In this document: in pieces, positions 12,440-22,200 of the stretch
Position numbering within the stretch: position 1 is the first letter of the stretch
Layout: every line of letters begins with the position of its first letter
Assembly: GCA_947184155.2 (NCBI GenBank)
Contig: CAMXCT020003385.1
Location: 1 to 64,000, forward strand
Direction of reading: 5' to 3'
Source of the DNA: Cladocopium goreaui
Lineage: Eukaryota > Sar > Dinophyceae > Suessiales > Symbiodiniaceae
Length of the DNA stretch: 64,000 nt
Notes under the pieces: generated by a model
The model's input: only the letters and a program-made list of their open reading frames with translations
The model's database searches: none
What the model was told of the DNA's origin: nothing
Translations under genes and position numbers: made by a program

Positions 12440-12920
12440 GTGGAGCACCCTTCGGCGAAGGTACCTTAAGCCCCCTTCGAAGGTACCTTAAGCCTTTGCC
12501 GAAGGGGGGACGGGGGGGGAGGGGGGGGGGAACGAGGAACCGAAGCCCCCTTAAGGTACCTTAAGGGGGCTTCGAAGGCTTCGAAGGTATCTTAAGGGGG
12601 CTTCGAAGCCTTCGAAGGTACCTTAAGGGGCTTCGACGAAAGTACCTTAAGGGGTCTTCGCCGAAGACTTCGAAGGTATCTTAAGCGGGCTTGGACGAAT
12701 TCTTCGAAGCCCCCTTAAGGTGTCTTCGAAGCCTTCGAAGCTCCCTTAAGGTACCTTAAGGTGGCTTCGAGCGTTGAAGCCTTGGCTGAAGCCTTTGAAG
12801 GTACCTTAAGGGAGCTTCGAAGGCTTCGAAGGCACCTTAAGGGGGCTTCGAAGCCTTCCTCAACGGACCTTCAAATTCAATTTCTCACGCTCCCCCCTTA
12901 AGGTACCTTCCTGAAGGGTT
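12440..12920. repeat. GGTACC/TTCGAA palindromic minisatellite, block 1
   Basis: Irregular tandem of CTTCGAAGG and GGTACCTTAAGGGGG modules, all built from short palindromes (TTCGAA, GGTACC, CTTAAG). Many modules can pair with one another. A poly-G tract lies near 12,507-12,530. No coding content. Confidence 0.85.
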
Positions 12921-12944
12921 TTGTCACCGACTGCCTGGGGGCAG

Positions 12945-13830
12945 TCGTGTGGAAGGCAAGAGAATTAGATTTCAGATCATGGTATTGTGGAAGGCAAGGG
13001 GGAAAGTTTAAATAAAAGTTAGAATTTAGATCATGGCATTGTCGAAGGCAAGGAGGGGGAAGTTTAAATAAAGAGTTAGATTTTAGATCATGGCATTGTG
13101 GAAGGCAGAGGGATGAAATTGAAACAAAGAGTTGGAATTTAGATCATGGCATTGTGGAAGGCAAGCGGGGGAAAGTTTTAAGTTAGATTTTAGACCATGG
13201 CATGGTGGAAGGCAAGGGGGAAATTTTAATAAAGAGTTGGAATTTAGATCAGGCATTGTGGAAGGCAAGGGGGGAACTGAAGAGTTCGATTTTAGATCAT
13301 GCCATTGTGGAAGGCAAGAGTGGAACTATAAACAAAGAGTTAGATTTTAGATCATGGCATTGTGGAAGGCAAGGGAGGGGCAAGAGTGGAACTATAAATA
13401 AACAGTAGATTTTAGATCATGGCATTGTGGAAGGCAAGGGAGGGGGAAGTTCATAAAAAGTCAGATTTTAGATTCAAGTTTTAAAAACAAGAGTTGGATT
13501 TTAGATCATGGCATTGTGGAAGGCAAGCGGAGGGAAGTTTAAATAAAGTGTTTGACTTTGGATCATGGCATTGTGGAAGACAGGGGAGGAAGTGTAAATA
13601 AAGAGTTGGAATTTAGATCATGGCATTGTGGAAGGCAAGGGGAGAAGTTTAAATAAAGAGTTCGATTTTAGATCATGGCATTGTGGAAGGCAAGGGGGGG
13701 AATTTTAATAAAGAGTTAGAATTTAGATCATGGCACTGTGGAAGACAAGAAGGGGGTGGAAGTTTAAATAAAGAGTTAGATTTTAGATCATGGCATTGTG
13801 GAAGGCAAGCGAATTAGATTTTAGATCATG
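12945..13830. repeat. ~55-bp minisatellite, about 16 copies
   Basis: Monomer of about 55 bp with the conserved core TTTAGATCATGGCATTGTGG followed by AAGGCAAGGGG and a variable AAGTTTAAATAAAGAGT segment. Core occurrences start near 12,976 and repeat to about 13,826, with spacings of 54-60 bp and a few longer. The apparent ORFs here are repeat artefacts. Confidence 0.9.
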
Positions 13831-14490
13831 CCTTCGACGAACGTACCTTAAGGCGGCTTCGAAGCCTTCGAAGGTCCCTTAAGGGGTCTTCGCCGAAGAC
13901 TTCGAAGGTACCTCAAGCCTTTGCCGAAGGGGGGACGGATGGGGAGGGGGGGGGTGAACGAGGAACCGAAGCCCTTAAGCTACCTTAAGGGGGCCTTAAG
14001 GTACCTTAAGGGGGCTTCGAAGGCTTCGAAGGTATCTTAAGGAGGCTTCGAAGCCTTCGAAGGTACCTTAAGGGTGCTTCGACGAAGGGAACCTTGAGCC
14101 TTTGCCGAAGGGGGGGACGGGGAGGGAGGGGGGGGGTGAACGAGGAACCGAAGCCCCCTTAAGGTACCTTAAGGGGGCTTCGAAGGCTTCGAAGGGGACT
14201 TCGACGAAGGTACCTTAAGGGGTCTTCGCCGAAGACTTCGAAGGTATCTTAAGCGGGCTTGGACGAATTCTTCGAAGCCCCCTTAAGGTGCCTTCGAAGC
14301 CTTCGAAGCTCCCTTAAGGTACCTCAAGGTGGCTTCGAGCGTTGAAGCCTTGGCTGAAGCCTTTGAAGGTACCTTAAGGGAGCTTCGAAGACTTCGAAGG
14401 CACCTTAAGGGGGCGCCTTCCTCAACGGACCTTCAAATTCAATTTCTCAAGCTCCCCCCTTAAGGTACCTTCCTGAAGGGCCTCTCACCG
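13831..14490. repeat. GGTACC/TTCGAA palindromic minisatellite, block 2
   Basis: Same module types as block 1, in places the same order. The stretch from the poly-G tract through the closing CTCCCCCCTTAAGGTACC is largely shared, so one block was probably copied from the other. It ends in the right TIR at 14,498. Confidence 0.85.
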
Positions 14491-14728
14491 ACTGCCTGAC
14501 TTTGAGACCCATTGGCTCGGTTTCTCCATGTCTATGGTGATCTTAGCTAGGGGCCATGGGTCTGGGAGCGTGGACAGACAATGCAACAATTCGGAGGTTA
14601 GGTCCGCCGAGATGACGGGGAGGGCTTCTCCTTGTGGACGACAGTCAACTGCAGGTCCCACCGTGCCTTTGCTTCTTTGCGTGTGGGTGCGGGCGGCACT
14701 GTGCACGGCTTGGATGGTTACTTGCATA

Positions 14729-15508
14729 TGGAAGTATAAACTCCCGTTGATACGGTGAACATGTGCTACGTTCCCCTGACAACTTGATATGGCATGTGGA
14801 ATTTGGTTACAACAATGTCTTCTTTTTGCACAGCTCTGGATTTGCTGCAGAATGGTGGAATAACATCTGGGAACGATGTATTTTTCGTTGTTTTCTGGAC
14901 TTTGCATGGTAATGCAAAGTATTTGGTGATGATGTTTATGGACAAGAAGGTCAAACGTTGTTTTCGAAACTCACTTGCTGCATGCGCGGCATTTGCAAGT
15001 GAATTTGGACGGTTGTGGTGCAACTTTATTTTTCCTGGATGTGCATGTCGTTTGTCAACAACAACAAACCAATTTATTTTTCTGCCAAACTGCGTTTTGC
15101 ATTTTTCTGGAAGCTGCATGATGTTTTTGAGAAGTTTGTGAACGAGGAGAACGTTTTTGGAGTTTGAAGTTATTTGAGAATGTTTTGGAAATGGTGATGA
15201 ATTCAACCAACATGAATTCATCAATGTGAAGCTGAATGTTTTTGGTGCGTTTGGGATCTGTGTGATTCCGCTGCCATGTTCAAGACGGGACAAGTGCAAG
15301 AAGACCAACATAGCACAGTGCATGCTGCATGAACAGCAAACTTACTTCGCTTTGTTTCCTGTGTGGAAAAGAGTTGAGCGACTAGTGCAGTGAAAGCCGT
15401 TGTTTTGGGGTTTTGTGTTTTTGTTTAAACACTCGACGTGGCGGAGGCCGACCCCATTGCGTGCGTTTGCGACTAGTGGTTGTAATTAGGTCTGTTTGAA
15501 ATTTCGCA
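14729..15508 (+). repeat. 5' LTR of copia element (780 bp)
   Basis: Begins TGGAAGTATAAACTCC and ends AAATTTCGCA, the canonical TG...CA ends. It matches 25,947-26,727 with about a dozen substitutions and a 1-bp indel (near 15,129). TATAAA sits 7 bp inside the left edge; I cannot say whether it acts as a promoter element. Confidence 0.95.
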
Positions 15509-15522
15509 TGGTAGCGGAGCAG
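15509..15522 (+). promoter_or_regulatory. Primer binding site of copia element
   Basis: TGGTAGCGGAGC starts at the first base after the 5' LTR. It closely resembles the TGGTATCAGAGC primer site widely found in Ty1/copia elements, complementary to part of initiator methionine tRNA. Confidence 0.8.
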
Positions 15523-15553
15523 TTGTGCTCCACGCGTAGTGTAATTAGACGCG

Positions 15554-16288
15554 ATGTTGCCAGGAAATAGCCAGGGACAAGGACCAAGTAACCAGACTAG
15601 TGCGCTAGGAATGAATTCACTGCACTTAGGCTCAGGATCGCCCATCATGAATAGGATGGAAGGTGGAGGAGAACCAGGAGCAGAACGAAACACAGGTGCT
15701 GCAGGTAATTCGCCCACAGGTACTGCGATGCAAGCGAACGCGCAACAAGCAGCAGTAGGAACGGGAACAACAATGCAGACACCAGCTCAGAACTTAGTTG
15801 CTGCCGGAAGCCCAGTTGGTAGTGGTGCTCACATTCTCCCTGCACAGAACGTTTTTGGATCTTATGGACCTATGAGAGGTGGATTGATGGACCCTCGAAA
15901 TTATGGACAGAATCAAGGTTATCTTGGAGGTCAAGGTCATGGATGTGGTAGTTGCAATGCATGTCAAGGGTATCCAGGTCAAGGTTTGCATGGACAAGGT
16001 CTGTTTGGACAAGGTCAGTTCGGACAAGGTCAAGGTGGACAAGGTCTGACAGGACAAGGTCTGATGGGACAAGGTCTGCATGACAAGGGATGCCAGGACA
16101 AGGTTGCATGGGAACTGCATGCCAAAATGCCCAAGCTAGCACAGGCAGAAGTCAAGAACCAAATCAGGGGAATGCAAGTTATGGGATGCCATGGATGTCA
16201 GGTCAATGCGGAGGTGCTGCATGTCAAGGACAGGTTGGGTCAGGACAGAATGCAGGCATGTGCATGGGACAGGACATTGGCGGAGTAA
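15554..16288 (+). CDS. gag: Gag N-terminal segment, cut off by a 1-nt frameshift
   Basis: Opens at the first ATG after the PBS. The first ~110 residues are Gly/Ser/Asn/Gln-rich and low in complexity. Then come GQG(L/F/Q)-type tandem repeats at about residues 140-178. The GGACAAGGT repeat register is broken at about 16,082, where CATGACAAGG stands for the expected CATGGACAAGG. After that this frame runs into unrelated sequence and stops at 16,288, while the GMPGQG repeat continues in the frame of the long ORF starting at 16,090. One missing G explains it: 15,554-23,352 plus one base is exactly 2,600 codons. It could be a sequencing error, an inactivating mutation or a frameshift site. Confidence 0.85.
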   Translation: MLPGNSQGQGPSNQTSALGMNSLHLGSGSPIMNRMEGGGEPGAERNTGAAGNSPTGTAMQANAQQAAVGTGTTMQTPAQNLVAAGSPVGSGAHILPAQNVFGSYGPMRGGLMDPRNYGQNQGYLGGQGHGCGSCNACQGYPGQGLHGQGLFGQGQFGQGQGGQGLTGQGLMGQGLHDKGCQDKVAWELHAKMPKLAQAEVKNQIRGMQVMGCHGCQVNAEVLHVKDRLGQDRMQACAWDRTLAE

Positions 16289-19200
16289 CACCCCAAAATC
16301 AAAGACTGCAAGATGTGCTGAGGCTGATGGGAGGTTTGGAACCAATGCAGTTGTTGCAAGTAAGACAAGTTCTAGGTGAACAGGCAAGCCAGGCTAGAGG
16401 TGTACCTGAGATGTTTGGACAAAGGACCACAAGTGGATTTCCTCAGAGCATGGATCCAATGCACGTACCAGGATCATCCGGGGAATACGTAGGAGACGTA
16501 TTTGCTAAGAGTGAGAAATGGTTGGGAACGCCGCCAACTCCGGATTGTGCAAAGTGGACCAGCAGAGAAGCAGAAATCCTAGGGTGGCAAGCATACATCT
16601 ATGATTTAACAGCCTGGGCGATGCAAGCCAGCCTCGAGTTCGGCAGTGAGATCGAGCATGCGTGCAGGTGGCCAGACCCTCTTAATTGGCACCAGCTGAA
16701 TGTGAATCAGAGAGCACGCAGTCGACGACTGATGGCCATGCCGAGGAGTGCTTTTGCAAGTCACCCAAGAACTTTGACGCTGATCAATGCGTTCAGTGAA
16801 GGGATCAATCTATGCAATGCAGATGTTGGTGTGAACACGGAACTGCAGGCTTCAAATGGCTTTGAATTGGTGAGGCAACTGACCCTGGAGTACAGCATCA
16901 GGACCCGGAGTGAAGCACTTAGTTTCAGGACAGCCTTAGCTGGGAAATCTTTTGCACTGCATGGTAATGAGACCAGTGCAAGTACCATTGTCACGGACAC
17001 AATCAGAAAGATATATTTCGAGATGGCTAGGTATTCTAAGTTGCTGGGAACACTGTCAAGTAGAATTGATGCTGCAGGGTTGCATGTAGCTGAAGCTGAT
17101 TTGGTAGCTGTGTTGCTACGAAGTTTACCGGATGCAGTGAGAACGTTTTGTCTGCATCATACTGGAGGTGAATCATATCATGCATTTCGTGCCACAGCCT
17201 TGCATTGGGAACAACAGCAACGTGCGTTTGCTGAATTCCACCCCAAGAAGAACTTGTATCAGGTGAACCAGGTAGAGGTATCTGATGAGTCAACTGCACA
17301 CTATGATATGTCTGCAAGTGATGGGGATGGGAATTGGAATTTGGACGCTGTAGGCGGTATGAAGTGTGGTACATGTGGCAGTCGAAAACACAGTTCAAAT
17401 GCATGTGATGTTGATTTGTCAAAACTGAAATGTTTCAAGTGCCAAAAATTCGGACACATTTCTGTGAATTGCCCAGAGAGAAAGAAAGGAAAAGGCGACA
17501 ACAAGCAGGTGATCAAAGGTAAGGGCAAGCAGAAGGGAAAGAAAGGTAAAGGTAAAGGTTTTGGCAAGAAAGGAAAAATGAACGAAGTAGGATACGAAAA
17601 CGACTATGACGGGACTGACATGTGGTGGCAAGACGATGGATCTTGGTGGGAAGACCAGTCTTGGTTAGAAACGTCACAGGTTTGGAATGGCAATTGGGAT
17701 GAATCATGGGACAGTGCATGGAATGAGGGACAGGAATACTGGGATGAGTCCTGGAGCTGGCCGGCAACAGATGACCAACAGGCAAGTGCAAGTGCCGGTG
17801 CAACTGCTCAGGGAGTACAGTCTCTCGTGCTGAGTCCATTGATTTCCGACGTTTTTGCCAGTTTTGCAACAGGTTTGACAGTTGAAACAGACATTTCAAA
17901 CGAAACTGAAACCATTTGCAGCCATTTTTCATGTGATGAAACCGTTTTTCATGTTTCAATTTGGGGTTTGCAGTGCTTGGAATCAAATAGACTGTTTTGC
18001 AATTGTGAAAATTGCATGATCATCAGTGATGATTTCGGTGCGAACCAAGAATTGTGTCAGCTGAGAAACGTGAGATTGCGTTATTTTTTCACCAGTTTAC
18101 CACCAGCATGTTTTATTTTTGCCCCTGAATTCTTCGTAGGAGGAGAATTCGTTCCTATTTCTGACAGTGAATCTTGCGAAGAACCTGAACTCATTTTTGT
18201 TTCTGACAATGATTCTGCATGTTCATTTGTTGTGGACCAGCCAACAAACTATGGAGACGAATTTGATGACAGTTGCACTGAAACGGAAACAGAAACAGAC
18301 GTGTGCCAGTTGTGGAATTTGGATTTTGGATGGGTGCATGAACAGACCCCTCAAGTTGACTCCAGTCTACTTTGTGCCATGTCTGCATCAGGAACCAGTG
18401 TTTTGTCAGGATCTCTGCAGGAAACTTCGCATCGTGTCACGACCTTTGAATGCGGTTTGCAAGGTATCGAGGTTGAAGGTGATACTCCAGTTTCTCAGGA
18501 TCTTGTTTCATCTAACTGTCATCGAGTCGAATTGAAAAGGGTTGGAATCTCAACATTTTTGAACGTGCAAGACACAGTTTCTCATTCATTTGAACTGCAT
18601 AGGTATTCACCAGTGTTACATCCACTTTTATCTGAAATTATGATGGGAGACGAAAGCCAGCATTGGTGGTTGCTGGACTCCGGTGCAGCGGCAACAGTCA
18701 TGGCCACTGCATCACGCGCCACTTACGGTGCATGGGTTGTGAACTCTCAGAATGACCGCTTCAGGGCGGCAAATGGTAGCAAAGTGAACATTGATGGATC
18801 TACTACTGTTTCGGTTTGGGTAGGGTTCAAGAAAAAGAATGACAATTTGGGAAGATTCCCAGTGTATCGTCAAGCCAAGCTGAAATGCCTTGTTGGCGGA
18901 ATTAGCCATAACATCATTTCAACAAACACCCTTTGTGATTGCGGTTGGGAATTCAACCAGAATTCACAAGGCACTGAGGTTACTCACTCTGCAACAGGTT
19001 TGCGGTTAGATGGTGTGTGTAACTTTGGGGGATGTCCATGGGTTAAACTTGACCCTGCATGGATGTACCAGGATTCTGAATCCACTGCACAACAGGGTGA
19101 ATTTGTGATGTCAGAAGGTATGAATGCAGTGCATGACGGTGCAAACTTGAATCCTTTAAGCCGTGCAGCGGAAGCTGCATTGGAAACTCACCGAATGCAA

Positions 19201-22200
19201 GGGCATGTGCCCTACGATCCACGTTGTACCATTTGTGCAAGAGGCAAGTCGACATTCCAACATCGTCGACGTCGAGAAGGTACTCTTGAAACGGAAGTGC
19301 AAGCTGATTTTGGGTTTTTGACCACCAGAGGTGAAATGGTTGACGATGAAGCTGAAGGGACAATTAAGGTGCTAGTTCTGACTGAGCTCTCAACGAATTG
19401 CGTTGGGTATGTCATTGTAGGACAGGAGACTCGAACAGTGAAGAATCAGATATGCAAGTGGCTGGATCATTTCGGCCTTGCTTCTTCGACCTCTTCCGTT
19501 GTCCTGCATACTGATGCCGAACGTGCTGTTTCAGAATTAGTTGGCACCAGCTCTGAAAAATACACTTTCCTTGTTAGACGTGCACGACCTCAACAACACC
19601 AAAGCAATGGAGGTGCAGAACGAGCTGTTCGACGGCTTAAGGAATCCCTTGCAGTGTTGCGTGCCGAGATGAACCAAGGAGGTGCTGATGTTTGCTTCAC
19701 TGAACGTGGCCTGCATGATGTTGTGACGTACATTGCATTGAGCCACAACCATTTCTCAAAGGCTCATGGAACTGATTTTTCACCATTGGAGTACTCTACA
19801 CAGCGGAAGTTGTCTCGACCTTCCTTTGCAATGTTCGGACAAAGTGTCCTTGCTGAGTTGCCCAGTAGCATGCGAGCCCAATCACCCAATGAAACTCGAA
19901 GCATTGAAGCTTCGTTTGTGCACTCAGGCTTGGATACTGGACCCATCGTGCAAGGTGCAATCAGAATTGATGGAGAATTAGTTCTGAAGCGCTTTGTTGC
20001 AAGGAATGTCAAGCCAATCACTCCAATTGCGTGGAACCAGGTCATTGGCGATCAACTGTTTTGTGAGATTGAAGGTGGTGGACAAGCTCAAGAAGTTCTT
20101 CCTGCACGACCAGGTGTGCATGTCGAACCAGCTGCACCCAATGTGGAGAGACCCAGATTGCCTGATGCCGAGATCAACCAACCTATGCATGATGATGTTG
20201 TTGAATATCCTGATGGTGCGCCAGGTGATTTGGTCAGAGAGATGAAAGAATCCGACCCGAGCTATCGAGCTCCAATCCAACGAAAGAGACCGGTGGAGTC
20301 CGCTCCATCGCAAACCCGAAAGCCAGGTGAGCTAAAGATTGCCCGACAAGAACCAATTCGTGCATCTACTGCTGATGGACCTGCACTTCCGAAAGCCTCT
20401 CCAACTGTTTCCCCAAAGTCTCCGTCTCCGTCACCAGATGTTGTAAGACATGATGTGCGTGTGTTTCCAAAGACACCCAGGTGTCCTGCATGTGATTCTG
20501 GTATGGATGTCCCAGGAATTAGGCATAATGCTGAATGTAAGAGAAAGCGAGCTGCATTTGAGGCGAGTGAAACTCCCAGTGCAACTCCTGTTGTTGTGCC
20601 TAATGTTGCAAGACCGAGACTTGAGGTTCAAGATATGGAGGTTGAGACCGAGACAAGCCCGGCTCCGGTCGGCGCAGGTTCAGATCAGGTTGGACCATCC
20701 ATGGACACTGAAGGTTCAGGCGTGAAGAGAGAAGCAGAACAATCCGTGCAAGATCTTGAAGATGAGATGGCCGCAGAGCGTGCCGCTGGGACTCAGGTTC
20801 CAATGACTTTAGATCTTTTTGTCATGGATGATGCATGTCATGCTTTAGGACCAGTTGCATGGAGTTTGGAACAAGGACCTGAAAATGCACGAGCCACAGC
20901 TCCAGAATTGTTTGATGCTGAACTGAATTCGATCAAGTTTGCACAAGGCAAGGACCATACATGTGTGAAGGTGAAACTTGGTGGATCTGAAGTGCTTTTG
21001 TGGAAACCTGACGAAGTAATCGATGATAGTTCACTCATGCAATTAGATGTGGATCTTGGTTTTGAAGGAATGAAAGAAGAAATTGGGAATTTGGAGAAAT
21101 GTGGTGCTGGAAAGGTCATAGGACAGGCTGAGGTTGATGCGTTGAAGAAGAAACACCCACTCATGCGTGTCATACCGAGTAGATGGGTTTCAGCATACAA
21201 AAGTGAGACACGGGTTCGTGTTAGGATTGTGGCAAAAGACTTGAACAAAGGAATTAGTGCACGAAAGCTGGGAATCTCGAGCCCAACACCGAGCATTGAG
21301 GGACTGCATTTTGTCCTCACTCTTGCTGCTCAACGAGCTCTTCGACTTAAAGGTCTTGACGTTTCCCATGCATTCATGCATTCTCCACTTCCTCACGGCC
21401 TCGTGATCGTGCTGAAGCTTCCTCTCTCAGTCTCTATGCCTGATGGATCACAAGCCTACTTGTTGCTCTACAAAGCCTTGAACGGCCTGCGAGATGCGTC
21501 TCTGCATTGGCTTAATTTGCTGAGTGACAGCATTCGTGGTGTTGGACTCACTTCGGATGAAGTGGAACCATGCATTTATCAAGGTGTTGTCAATGGTGAA
21601 ACTGCCTTGCTTGTTGCCTATGTGGATGATCTGCTGCTATGTTGCCAATCTGAGAAAGCCGAGAAGATTGTGGAGAAGGCGATTGGCAAAGCCGTGCCCC
21701 TGAAGGAGACAGGAATTATCCTTCCTGCACGCCATGGTGGTGGACACCTAATTTTCATTGGCCGGCATGTACATCGAGGACTTGAAGATGACTCCTTGAC
21801 CATTGGTGTGGATCCGAAATTCTTGGACACAACGTTCACGGAATTCAACATCACAAAAGGTTCGGCTTCAGTGCCGGATGTTGCTGGGATCTTGGACAAG
21901 GCTATAGGCGACAAGAATTTGATGCAAGAACTATCTCCCTCTGCATACTCACGTTTCCGACGTGCTTTGGGCAAACTATTGTGGATGGCTCAATCAAGAC
22001 ACGATCTCAAGCTCTACCTAAGCCTCATTGGAAGTCAGCAAGCCAAACCGAATCAAGGCACGGAATCTGCAATTCGTGCATTGCTTAGATTTCTGTTTGA
22101 GGATGTAGGAACTTGTTTGAGATTACCCTCTCCTGAATATGAGAATTTAATGATTGGCCCTGCAAGACATTCAATCCTGCATTCATTCTCTGATGCATCC

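Larger units (their letters stand above)
12431..14498. mobile_element. TIR element filled with minisatellites, 8-bp TSD
   Basis: The element is flanked by a perfect 8-bp direct repeat ACTTTGAG (12,423-12,430 and 14,499-14,506). Its ends are imperfect inverted repeats: left GGGGCAGTCGTGGAG, right (reverse complement) CAGGCAGTCGGTGAGAG. It encodes no transposase and is almost wholly tandem repeats. An 8-bp duplication with short TIRs suits a non-autonomous hAT-like or similar DNA transposon; the superfamily is a guess. An internal head-to-tail pair of the same termini at about 12,925-12,950 splits it into two sub-elements (12,431-12,936 and 12,937-14,498). Confidence 0.75.
11998..14728 (-). pseudogene. 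Minus-strand ORF split by a minisatellite element
   Basis: Two minus-strand pieces, 14,728-14,499 and 12,430-11,998, lie either side of the insertion at 12,431-14,498. Removing the insertion and one copy of the 8-bp duplication ACTTTGAG joins them in frame: DMEKPSQWVSK continues into LCRLYFADEYAKRT. The joined frame is about 220 codons, ends at the TGA at 11,998 and is cut at its 5' side by the copia LTR at 14,729. I recognise no family. Its place upstream of the endonuclease on the same strand fits a LINE ORF1 or the N-terminal part of a LINE polyprotein, but that is inference. Confidence 0.55.

Noticed and set aside
12961-13440. Repeat-derived frames reading like tandem peptide repeats
   Set aside because: They follow the ~55-bp minisatellite and lose frame with monomer length changes.
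12440-14490. GGTACC modules as members of hairpin family A
   Set aside because: They share GGTACC but are simple palindromic minisatellite modules, without the GGG(T/C)AC loop, bulge and copy-specific arms.
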